Origin: Pseudomonas sp. B33.4
GTDB lineage: Bacteria > Pseudomonadota > Gammaproteobacteria > Pseudomonadales > Pseudomonadaceae
Direction of reading: 5' to 3'
DNA length: 64,000 nucleotides
Assembly: GCF_034555375.1 (NCBI RefSeq)
Contig: NZ_CP140706.1
Span: forward strand, 3,835,001 to 3,899,000
Shown here: positions 13,001 to 36,720 of the stretch, one piece after another
Layout: each line of letters begins with the position of its first letter
How positions within the stretch are numbered: the stretch's first letter is position 1
The notes under the pieces: model-generated
Told to the model about the DNA's origin: nothing
Seen by the model: only the letters and a program-made list of their open reading frames with translations
The model's database searches: none
Translations under genes and position numbers: made by a program

Positions 13001-16000
13001 GAGCGCCACGTGATCCATGACCAGGTGATGGAACAGCAGTAATGCCACCACGCGTTGATTGACCTCATCGCGGCTGTACACCACGCGCATCAGTGGCGCC
13101 TCGGCAACCGGCATACGGTAGTTATCGATGGTGAATCGCGCCTGTAACTGGCTCAGCGCATCGCCTGCTTTGGTATCCGGTTCCAATGCCTCGCAGCTCA
13201 GCGAAGCCTGACGCCAGACCACTTGCACCGGCTCTTCCAGCCCCTCCCAGAACAGCGACGTGCGCAGAATGTCATGGCGTTCGATCACCCGTTGCAGCGC
13301 GTCGGTAAAGGCCTGCAATCGCTGTTCATCAGCAAAGGCAAACTGCGCCTGCAGCACATACGGATCGCCCTGTGCGGCCGACAGATGATGGAACAGGATG
13401 CCAGTCTGCAAAGGAGCCAGCGGATAGATGTCCTGAACGTTGCGCGCACCACCGGGGACGCTCGCAACGATGCGGTCGATCGTCGCCTGATCCAGCGCCA
13501 CCAGCGGCAGCAGTTCAGGCGTGATGCGCGTGCAGTCGGCTGGAATCAGGTTCGCCGGCACCGCCGCTTCAGGCTTCCCGCCCACTGCCGCCGCCAGTGC
13601 GGCCAGCGTCGGTTGGCCGAACAGCACGCGAATGTCCGCCGACAGGCCGGCCCGACGCATGCGTGCGACCAGATTGACCGCCAACAACGAATGGCCGCCC
13701 AGTTCAAAGAAATGATCAAAGCGCCCTACCCGCTCGACCTTTAGCAACTCGGCCCAGATACCGGCAATCACGGTTTCGACTTCACCGACCGGGGCTTCGT
13801 ACTCGCGGGTCAGCAGCGCCGACGGGTCAGGGGCCGGCAAGGCCTGGCGGTCCAGTTTGCCGTTGGGGCTCAGTGGCAAGGCCTGCAGATGCACAAACAC
13901 GGCAGGCACCATGTAATCCGGCGAGTGCGTGAGCAATTGGCTGCGTAGCTGATCGGTTTCCAGTAGCTCGCCGCTGTAATACGCGACCAGACGCTGATCG
14001 CCCGGCACGTCTTCACGAGCGAGCACCACCGCTTCGCGCACGCCGTCGATGTGCGCCAGATGTGCCTGAATCTCGCCCAACTCGATGCGCAAACCACGGA
14101 TTTTGACTTGATCGTCGTTGCGCCCCAGGTACTCGATGTTGCCATCAGCCAGATACCGCGCGACGTCGCCGGTGCGGTACAAACGCGCGCCGGGCTGATC
14201 ATTGAATGGATCGTCGAGGAAGCGTTCGGCCGTCAGTTCAGGTCGATTCAGATAACCCCGCGCCACCTGCACCCCGCCCAGATACATCTCGCCGACCACA
14301 CCCAACGGCGTCGGTTGCTGATGCGCATCAAGGATGTACACGCAGGTGTTGCACAGCGGTTTGCCGATTGGCGGCGTGCCGTCCGGCACCGGCGAATCTG
14401 CCTCCAGCGTCCACACGGTGCTGTCGACAGTGGCTTCGGTCGGGCCATAAACGTTATGCAGGCGCACCTGCGGCAGACGCTCGCGGACGCTGCGCACCAA
14501 CGCGGCGGTCAGCTCACCGCCACCACAGAACACATCGCTCAGGCTGCGGCACTCAACGACGTCTTCCACTTCAAGGAATTGCTGCAACAGCGCCGGTACG
14601 AACTGGACGACATTGACCTGTTGCTCACGAATCAGCTGCACCAGCGCGGCCGGATCGCGGTGGTCGTCCGGGCCGGCGAGAACCAGACGCATGCCGCTGG
14701 TCAATGGCCAGAACAGCTCCCACACCGAAGCGTCGAAGCTGAACGGGGTTTTCTGCAACAGCGCGGCGCCAGTCGGCAGCGGACACAGGCCGGTGCTCCA
14801 GTGCAGCAGATTGCCCAGGTTACGGTGCTCGACCATCACGCCTTTCGGCGTGCCGGTGGAGCCGGAGGTGTAAATCACATAGGCCAGATTCGCCGCGCTC
14901 AAGTCCGGCACCTGCGGGTTGCTTTGCGCAAGGTTTTGCCAAGTGCAATTGTCGAAATCGACCCGCACGCCCGCCCACTCGCCGATCAGCGCACGCGTCG
15001 GCGCATGCACCAGCACCGCCACGGGCGCGCTGTCCTCAAGCATGTAGGCCAGACGCTCGGCGGGATAACCCGGATCCAGCGGCACATAAGCGCCGCCAGC
15101 CTTGAGAATCGCCAGCAGCCCGACCAGCAGCTGCGGCCCGCGCTCGACGCAGATCGCCACCCGCGCATCGCTGCCCACGCCGCACTGGCGCAAGTGATGC
15201 GCGAGGCGGTTGGCGCGGCGGTTCAACTCGGCGTAGCTCAAACGCAGCTCACCGGCCACCACGGCGTCAACGTCAGGTGTGCGCAATACCTGCGCCTCGA
15301 AACGAGCATGAACGGTCTGCTGGAGATCGTGGGCGACGGCGGTTGCGTTCAGATCGAACAGCAGATGCTGACGCTCGTCATCTGCCAACAGCGCCACCTG
15401 CTCCAGTACCGCTTGATCGTTGTTGACCATTGCCTGCAACAGTCGCTGGAAGTAACCGACATAACGCTCAATGGTCGATTCGTCGAACAGGGCAACGGCG
15501 TACTCCAGTACACCGCGAATCCCGCCCGGCGCCTCAGCCAGCGTCAGCGACAGATCGAATTTGGCGAAATGGCTCGGCTCGGCGACGCTTTCCAGCGTCA
15601 GCTCGCCCAGGCTCAGGCTAGCGCCGTGGCCGCTGTCCCAACTGAACATCGCTTGAAACAACGGGCTGTGCGCCATGCTGCGCAGCGGCCGGGTGATTTC
15701 CACCACTTGCTCGAACGGCAGATCCTGATGCGCCTGCGCTTGCAGCGTCCGCGCCTTGACCCGCGCCAGCAGCGCTTCGCAGCTCAACTCGCCCGACGTA
15801 TCAATACGCAGCGCCAGGGTGTTGACGAACATGCCGATCAGGCCTTCGATCTCGGCGCGGGTACGGTTGGCCACAGGCGAGCCAATGACCACCTCGGATT
15901 GCCCGGACAACCGACTCAACAGACTCGCCCAGGCGCTGAGCATGAGCATGTACATCGTCACGCCATGACGCTGAGCCAAGGCCTTGAGTCCAGCACTCAG

Positions 16001-19000
16001 GCGTTCGTCGAGCACCACGTCGACGGTGCTGCCGGCGTAATCCTGCTGCGCCGGGCGCACGCGGTCGGTCGGCAGCGTTAACAGTGCCGGAGCGCCGGCC
16101 AGGGTCTGTTGCCAGTATTCACTTTGACGCTGTAGCACCTCACCGCTGAGCCAGCGCCGCTGCCACACCGCGTAATCGGTGTATTGCAGCGCCAGCGGCG
16201 GCAGCGGGTCCGGCTGGCCATGGCTGAACGCCTGATACAACGCCATCAGCTCACGGGTCAGAACCCCCATCGACCAGCCATCGGAGATGATGTGGTGCAG
16301 GGTCAGCAGCAATACATGATGATCGTCGGCCAGGCGCACCAACCGGCCACGAATCAGCGCATCATCCTGTAAATCGAACGGCCCCGATGCTTCGCCCTGA
16401 ATCAACGCCGCTAAGGTCTCGTCGGCTTGCGGGTGCTGGCGCAGGTCTTCAACGCGTAGTAGCAGACCGCTGTCGATCGGCGCGATCAGCACTTGCGCCT
16501 CGTCATTGAACTGGGCGAAACGGCTGCGCAGGGTTTCATGCCGCGCGACGATGCGCGCCAAGGCTTGTTGCAGGGCCGGTTCATTCAGCTGCCCACGCAG
16601 GCGCAGGCCGATAGGAATGTTGTACGCGGTGTTGGCGCCTTCCATTTGTGCGAGAAACCACAAGCGTTGCTGAGCAAATGACAGCGGCAAGGCGCCGTCT
16701 CGGGCCACCGCGACAATCTCCGGTTGCGTGCTGCGCCCGGCCTGCGCCACCGCCGCGGCAACCGCTGCCAGTTCGGCGTTGGCAAACAGATCGCCCAGTG
16801 CCAACTCCACGCCAAGGCGCTGGCGAACCTGGGACACCATGCGCATCGCCAACAGCGAATGGCCGCCGAGTTCGAAGAAATGGTCCTGACGCCCGACTCG
16901 CTCGACGTGCAGCACCTGCGCCCAGATCTGCGCCAAGGCGCTTTCCAGTTCGTTGTGCGGTGCCTCGTATTCGCGGGTGAACAGCGCCGCACGCTCAGGT
17001 TTCGGCAGGGCCCTGCGGTCGACCTTGCCATTGGCGGTCAACGGCAGCGCGTCGAGTTTGACGAAGGCCACCGGCACCATGTACTCCGGCAACTGGCTCA
17101 ACAGGTGCGTGCGCAACTCGGCTACGGCCAGCGGTTCAACCTGACTCTGCTCGGTAAAATACGCCACCAGGCGCGGCTGGCCGGGTTCATCTTCGCGGGC
17201 CAGCAACACGGCTTCCTGAATGCCGGGCAACTGATTGAGGCGAGTTTCGATTTCGCCGAGTTCGATGCGCACGCCGCGGATTTTCACCTGATCGTCGTTA
17301 CGCCCCAGGTACTCGATCGTGCCGTCCGCACGCCAGCGTGCGAGATCGCCGGTGCGATACATGCGTGCATTCGGCAAGGCGCTGAACGGGTCCTGGAGGA
17401 AGCGTTCGGCGCTCAGGTCGGCACGGTTCAAATAGCCGCGAGCGACCCCGGCGCCGCCAACGTACAACTCGCCCATAACACCAATCGGCACCGGACGCTG
17501 CTGTTCATCCAGCAGGTACACCGTGGCATTGGTCACCGGTTTGCCGATGTGCAAGGCGTCGCCCGCCTCGATTCGCCCGGAGGTCGCAACCACGGTGGCT
17601 TCGGTCGGACCGTAGTTGTTGATCACATCGAATTGCTGGTTGCGGCTGAACTGACGCAAGCGGTCGCCACCGATCAACAGCGTGCGTAGCGTCGGGTGCT
17701 CGAGGTTTTGGCTGAAGGCGTATTCGGCCACTGGCGTCGGCAGAAAACTCACGTCCAGTGGCTGCGCGCGCCACCAGTCGAGCAGCGCATCGATGTCCTC
17801 GGTGCCTTCTTGCGTCGGTGCCAGGTGCAGGGTCGCGCCGGCGCACAACGCCGGCCAGACCTCCCAGGCCATGGCGTCGAAACCGAAGCCGGCAAGGCTT
17901 GAGGTGTGGCGACCGGCGCACAGATCAAACGCGCTGCAATGCCAATCGACCAGATTCGACAAGGTGTGGTGTTCGACCATCACGCCTTTGGGCAGGCCGG
18001 TGGAACCGGAGGTGTAGATCACGTAAGCCAGATGCGCGGTGGTCAGGCCCGACACGTGCGGATCAAGGGTCTCGCTCAGCGGCCAGGAGCGCGGGTCGAG
18101 ATCGATCACCGGCACCGCCAGCGCCGGCAAGCGCTTCCGCAGAGTGTTTTGGGTCAGCACAGCGACGGGGCCGCTGTCGCTGAGCAAGTAATGCAGACGC
18201 TCGGCCGGGTGCGCCGGGTCGACCGGTACATAACCGGCGCCCGCCTTGAGAATCGCCACTAGCCCGACCAGCGTATCGAGGCCACGGCGGGCGACGATGG
18301 CGACGCGATCATCGGGCTTGACCCCCAGTGCGATCAGATGATGGGCCAAGGCATTGGCATGCCGGTTGAGTTCGGCATAACTCAGTTGCTCACCGAGGTA
18401 TTGCGCGGCCACGGCTTCGGGCCGCTGCGCCACTTGCGCTTCGAAACGTTGGGCAATGGTCAACGTTGCCGGGTAGTCAGCGTGAGTGGCATTGAACGCC
18501 AACAGCACCTGCTCACGCTCGACCGCCGGCAGAATCGGCAATTGGTTGATCGCACTATCGGGCGCCTGCTCCAGTGCCAGCACCAGACTTTCCAGGGCGC
18601 AATGCAAGTAATCGCAGATACGCTGGGGATCGACCTCGGTGGTGGCCAGCAACGTCAGGCTGAACGCATCGCCGAAATCATCGACGCTCAGGGTCAGCGG
18701 ATAGTTGGTGCGTTCTTCGGAACTGATGGTGCTGATGCCCTCCCACGCGGCCAGGGTCTCGGCACTGGCCGTCGCCGCCGTGTGGCTGTGACGGTAATTG
18801 AGCAAGGCACTGAACAACGGCGTCGGCGCGACCACGCCGCTGCAACGCTGGGCCAGTGCCAGTGGCGCGTGTTCGTGGCGCATCAGCGTGGTCAGGCGTT
18901 TGTGCGTCGCCTCCACCGCCGCACGCACGCCCTGCGCATCGACATCGACCCGCAGCGGCAAGGTGTTGATGAACATCCCCAGCGCCCGTTCGGTGGCTTC

Positions 19001-20148
19001 GGCGCCTTGCATACGGCCCATCAGCACCGTACCGAACACCACGTTTTGTTTGCCGGTGAGCACTGCCAGCACCTGTGCCCAGCCCAGATGAAACAGGCTC
19101 GCGGCACTCACGCCGAGTTGCCGCGCCTGCGCGCGCAAACGCTGGCCGAGCAACGGGTTGATCGGCTGGCTCAGCTCGCCGATGCCGAGGCCGTCACCCT
19201 GCACGTCCTGCAAACCGTACGGTAGCGTCGGCTCGGCAATGTCAGCGAGCATCTCGCGGAAAAAACCCTCGTGTTCGGCTTCGCTGATGCCCAGCCGCGC
19301 CTGCGCCACGTAATTGCGAAACGGCACCGGGCGCCCAAGCGATTGATCGTCGCCGGTGAGGCAGGCGAGCAGTTCGTGACGCACCACGTCGAGCGCCGAG
19401 TGGTCCAGGGCCATGTGATGGAACAACAACGTCGCGACCACGCGCTGACCGTCCTCGTCCCACGCGTAGGCCAGACGCATCATCGGCGCACACCGGACGT
19501 CCAGTCGGAAATGCCGTGCATCGAAACGTTCGTGCAGTTGCTGCAGCGCATCACTTTCGCCGTCTGCCAGCACGACCTCTTCCATCGGCAGCTGTGCCTG
19601 ACGCCAGACCACTTGCAGCGGCACGTCCAGCCCCTCCCAATGCACCGCTGTGCGCAGGATATCGTGGCGATCAATAACCTTTTGCAACGCCTGGGCGAAA
19701 TCCTGCAGACGCTCACGGCTGTTGAACGCGAAGTACGATTGCATGACGTAGGGATCGCCCTGCTCGTTGCTCGCATGGTGATAGAGAATGCCTTCCTGCA
19801 ACGGCGCCAGTGGGTAGATGTCCTGCACATTGGCGGCGCCGCCGGGTACCTCGGCGATCAAGCGGTCGAGGGTCGGCTGATCCACTTCGGCCAGGGTCAC
19901 CATCGCTGGCGTGATGTGCGTGCTGCCGGAAAGAATGCCGTTGGCCGGGACGTCGATCTGGCCGACGCGGCTGGCCGAGTATTGCCCGGCCTTGATCAGT
20001 TCGATCAGTGCCGGTTTGTGTTCACGCAGCGCGGCCAGCAGTGCCGGATCGCTCAAGGCCTGTTTGTTGCCGTTCACCCGCAGCTGATCATCGGTGACCG
20101 CCAGTTGGATGTCTTTAGCCTTCAATGTGGCCAACAGTTCGAGCACCT

Positions 20149-20152
<4 letters not shown>
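2309..20152 (-). CDS. Lipopeptide NRPS, third subunit: five modules (Leu7-Gln8-Leu9-Ile10-Glu/Asp11) plus tandem thioesterases
   Basis: This 5947-residue synthetase (corresponding to ArfC of arthrofactin) adds the last five residues and releases and cyclises the lipopeptide. It begins with a TubC-like docking domain (residues 1-55), then five C-A-T modules whose carrier serines lie near residues 1097, 2153, 3227, 4277 and 5329, all in intact GGHSLL motifs. Two thioesterase domains follow, with nucleophile motifs GWSFGG near 5458 and GHSFGG near 5749. Pocket residues read DAWFLGNVV (Leu), DAWQFGVVD (Gln), DAWFLGNVV (Leu), DAMFLGCTY (Ile/Val) and DGWKFGVVD (acidic). Condensation domains of modules 7 and 9 are dual condensation/epimerisation type (HHxxxxxGD after the first core motif); modules 8, 10 and 11 are LCL type (SFAQQRLWFLAQM). 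There is no stand-alone E domain. Translation starts at GTG (20150-20152), overlapping the previous stop as GTGA, with GGAG eight bases upstream. Confidence 0.97.
4060..7200 (-). other. Module 11 (LCL C - A[Glu/Asp] - T)
   Basis: The LCL-type condensation domain (SFAQQRLWFLAQM) predicts that residue 10 remains L. The A-domain pocket reads D-G-W-K-F-G-V-V-D, with Lys at position 278 as expected for an acidic side chain, but it differs from the classical Asp code DLTKxGxVG. Core A8 reads NDFQVK, whereas all modules other than 2 and 11 read NDDQVK. The carrier motif is GGHSLLAIRL, unique to this last module before the thioesterases. Confidence 0.8.
7200..10365 (-). other. Module 10 (LCL C - A[Ile/Val] - T)
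   Basis: The pocket reads D-A-M-F-L-G-C-T-Y, a branched-chain (Ile, possibly Val) code. The A4 core is FDASTMD, without the Trp seen at position 239 in every other module. The condensation domain is LCL type, so Leu9 stays L. The carrier motif is GGHSLLAMRM. Confidence 0.8.
10365..13585 (-). other. Module 9 (dual C/E - A[Leu] - T)
   Basis: The dual condensation/epimerisation domain (core LQTGILFHH followed by GDPY) predicts D-Gln8. The pocket D-A-W-F-L-G-N-V-V specifies Leu. The carrier motif GGHSLLAMRM precedes an LCL domain. Confidence 0.82.
13585..16755 (-). other. Module 8 (LCL C - A[Gln] - T)
   Basis: The LCL condensation domain predicts that Leu7 stays L. The pocket D-A-W-Q-F-G-V-V-D is a Gln-type code. 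The carrier motif GGHSLLAVNL has the Val form found before dual C/E domains. Confidence 0.8.
16755..20152 (-). other. Module 7 with N-terminal docking domain (dual C/E - A[Leu] - T)
   Basis: Residues 1-55 form a TubC-like docking domain (KVLELLATLKAKDIQL..., ending in LREHKPALIELI). The dual C/E domain (LYHHASNEQGDPY) predicts D-Ser6. The pocket D-A-W-F-L-G-N-V-V specifies Leu. Confidence 0.82.
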
Positions 20153-33159
<13,007 letters not shown>

Positions 33160-33314
33160 GAGGTAACCTGCTGTAAATACGGAAAAAAGGAGCGCGCAGC
33201 AGCGAGTCCGTGCAGACGGCGCGCAGCTTGGAAAAACTAAAACATCGGGGCGTGGGTGTCTGACATGGGAAGCGGGGACAAGCCATATCGGATATGGGCC
33301 ACACAACCGGCCCC

Positions 33315-33405
33315 CTGTAGGAGTGAGCCTGCTCGCGAAAGCGTCAGTTCAGGCGATATGTTCGTGACTGACCCACCGCAATCGCGAGCAGGCTCACTCC
33401 TACAG
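33315..33405. repeat. REPIN (REP pair in inverted orientation) between NRPS A and NRPS B
   Basis: A Pseudomonas REP sequence (core GAGTGAGCCTGCTCGC) at 33315-33338 is followed by its inverted copy at 33382-33405, 43 bp apart. The 24-bp arms match perfectly. The same arms recur at 63110-63171 in the opposite arrangement. REPINs of this core are common in P. fluorescens genomes and are mobilised by RAYT transposases, none of which is present here. Confidence 0.93.
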
Positions 33406-33420
33406 GGATTGTGGTCGCCG

Positions 33421-36400
33421 TCAGAGCCGGCGTTTGCGGTTGAGGCTCGGGATGGTGGTCTGGGCGACCTCGACCTGTTTCGCCTGCCGCGAGGTCTGTG
33501 CCGCCAGCGCGGACAGCGTCGGCTGGCTGAACAACGTCCGCGCATCGACATGCAGGCCGGCCAGACGCATGCGCGCGACCAGACTGACCGCCAGCAACGA
33601 ATGCCCGCCCAGTTCGAAGAAGTTGTCGTCGCGCCCGACCTGCTCGACCTTGAGCACCTGAGCCCAGATCTGCGCCAAGGCAATTTCCACGTCGCCTTCA
33701 GGTGCCGCATAAGGCCGACTGAGCAGCGCTTCCGCCCCCGGTTCCGGCAATGCCTTGCGATCGATTTTGTCGTTGGGCGTCAAGGGCAACGCCACCAACA
33801 TCACGTAGGCGCCAGGCACCATGAACTCCGGCAACTGCGCCAACACATGCGCTCGCAATGCTTCAAGCGTCGGCGCAGTCAGCTCGGCACGCAGGGTGTA
33901 ATAAGCCACCAGCCGCTCATCGCGCACCAGCACCACCGCCTCGCGGATCGCCGGATGTTCCAGCAGGCGCGCTTCAATCTCGCCCAGCTCAAGACGCACC
34001 CCGCGCAGCTTGACCTGAAAGTCATTGCGACCGAGAAACTCGAGATTGCCGTCAGCGCCGTAACGCACCAGATCCCCAGTGCGATATAAGCGGTCACCGG
34101 CCACGAACGGGCTGTCGATAAAGCGTTCGGCCTGCAACTGCGGCAGCCCCAAATAGCCCCGCGCCACGCCCACCCCGCCAATGTGCAAATGCCCGCTGAC
34201 GCCAACCGGCACCGGTTGATCGCCGGCATCGAGCACATACAGCCGCGTGTTGCTCAGCGCCTTGCCGATCGGCACCTGCGTCTGCGGCAGCGGTTCACCG
34301 GGTTCCAGGGTCCAGCCGCTGCTGTCGACGGTGGTTTCGGTCGGTCCATAGACGTTGTGCAGGCGCACCCACGGCAGGCGCTCACGCACTTGCCGGGTCA
34401 GCGCAACGGTCAACTCGCCGCCACCGTTGAGCACGTCGGTGAGGCTGGTGCACTGGCTGACGTCGTCCTGTTCGATGAACTGCTGCAACAGCGCCGGGAC
34501 GAACTTGACCACGGTAATGTTCTGCTCGCGGATCACTTGCGTGACATACGCCGAATCGCGATTGCCGTCGGCCCGCGCCAGCACCAAACGCATGCCTGAG
34601 CACAGTGGCCAGAAAATCTCCCACACCGAACTGTCGAAACTGTACGGGGCCTTTTGCAGCAACGCGCCGTGTTCAGTCGGCGGAGCCAGTTGCGAGCCCC
34701 AATGCACCATGTTGCAAGCGCTGCGGTGTTCGATCATCACGCCCTTCGGTGTACCGGTGGAGCCGGAGGTGTAGATCATATAGGCCAGATTCGCCGCGCC
34801 GAGGCCCGGCACCTGCGGATTGTCGAGGGGCTGGTCCTGCCAGGCACCGAGGTCGAGATCGATCAGCGGCACGCCGGGTTCGCCGAGCAGATCACGCGTG
34901 GCCCCATGCACCAGCAGCGCGACCGGTGCGCTGTCCTGCAACATGTAGTTGAGCCGTTGCAGCGGATAATCCGGATCGAGCGGCACATAAGCACCGCCAG
35001 CCTTGAGAATGCCCAGCAGACCGATCACCAGTTCCGGCCCGCGCTGGACGCAGATCGCGACCCGCGAATCCGGCTGCACGCCGAGCTCGCGCAGATGATG
35101 AGCCAGGCGGTTGGCCTGCTCGTTGAGCTGGCGATAGGTCAGGCGCTGATCGGCGAATTGCACGGCGATGGCATTCGGTTTGCGCTGCACCTGTTGTTCG
35201 AACAGCGCCTGCAGTGGCTGGTCCATCGGGCAATCGACCGCCGTATCGTTGAACTCGATCAGCAGCCGTTGCCGTTCTTCCTGCGGTAACAACGGCAGGC
35301 TGTTCAGCGGCCGCTGCGGCGTGTTCTCCAGTGCCTCGACCAAACCGTTCAGCGCCGACTGCACATAACTGCAAATCCGTTGCGCGCCGATGCTCGACAG
35401 GGTTCTGGTGGTCAGACGCAAGCCCGTGCCGAGGTCATCGACACTCAGGGTAAACGGGTAATTGGTGCGTTCCTCGTTGGCCAGCGTTTCGATGCCCTGC
35501 CAGGTTTGCCGGGAGTTCTTTTGCTCGACGTCATCGCTGTGCCGGTAGTTGAGCAAGGCACTGAACAGCGGCGCTGGCGCGGCAACGCCACTGCAACGCT
35601 GGGCCAGCGCCAAAGAGGCATGTTCATGGGCGAGCAAAGCGGTCAGGCGCGCATGGGTGGATTTCACCGCCGTACGCGCGCCTTCACCGACATCGACCCG
35701 CAGCGGCAAGGTATTGATGAATACGCCCAGCGCCCGGTCGGCCCCTGCGCCGCCCTGCATGCGCCCCATCAGCACCGTGCCGAACACCACGCTTTGCTGC
35801 CCGGATGTTGCCGCCAACACTTGCGCCCAGGCGAGGTGGATCAGGCTGGCGACGCTGACGCCAGCCAGACGCGCCTGCTGCTGCAAGCGCTGATAGAGTT
35901 CGCTGGCCAGGGTTTGCTCGGCTTCTTCGATGTTGCTGCCATCGCCCTGGACGTTCTGCAAAGCGAACGGCAAGGTCGGCTCGTCGATGTCGGCGAGCAT
36001 CTGGCGAAAGAACGCTTCGTGCTCCTGTTCACTCACGCCCAGTCGCGTCTGCGCCACGTAGTTGCGATACGGTACTGGCGGCGCCAGCGTCTCCGAGTGC
36101 CCGGACAGGCTGGCGTGAATTTCTTCGCGCATCGCCTCCAGCGCAATGTGATCCATTGCCAGATGGTGGAACAGCAAAATGCCGACCACTCGGTTGTGCG
36201 CCGGATCACGGGCATACATCAGGCGCAGCAGCGGCGCCTGACTGACATCCAGACGATAGCGCCGAGCATCGAAGCGCGCGTGCAACTGATCGATGATCGC
36301 GCCGTGGGCTGGATCAAGTTCAACCTCTTGCACCGGCAGAATTCCCTCGCGCCACACCACCTGCACTGGTGACGTCAGCCCTTCCCAGACCACGGCCGTG

Positions 36401-36720
36401 CGCAGGATGTCGTGGCGTGCCATGACCTGACGCAACGCAGCGGCGAAGGCCTCGACCCGCTCGATGCTGTCGAACGCCAGCAGTGATTGCAGCAGATACG
36501 GATCGCCCTGCGCGGCGGTGATGTGGTGATAGAGAATGCCTTCCTGCAACGGCGCCAACGGGTAGATGTCCTGCACATTGGCGGCACCGCCTGGCACGGT
36601 TGCGACGATACGCTCGATCATCGCCTGATCCAGTTGCACCAGTGGCAGCAGCTCAGGCGTGATGTGCGTGCAATCGGCAGGAATGCGGTTGGCCGGCACC
36701 TCGACTTCGCGGCCACTGCC
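33421..36720 (-). other. Module 2 (dual C/E - A[Glu/Asp] - T)
   Basis: The pocket reads D-S-W-K-L-G-V-V-D; Lys278 suggests an acidic residue, but the code is not the classical Asp code. Core A8 is NDFQVK, shared only with module 11. The dual C/E domain predicts D-Leu1. The carrier motif is GGHSLLAVSL. Confidence 0.78.

Noticed and set aside
33160..33306. A 49-residue N-terminal extension of NRPS B
   Set aside because: The extension reads through the gap with no family similarity; the TubC-like docking domain begins right after the ATG at 33159.
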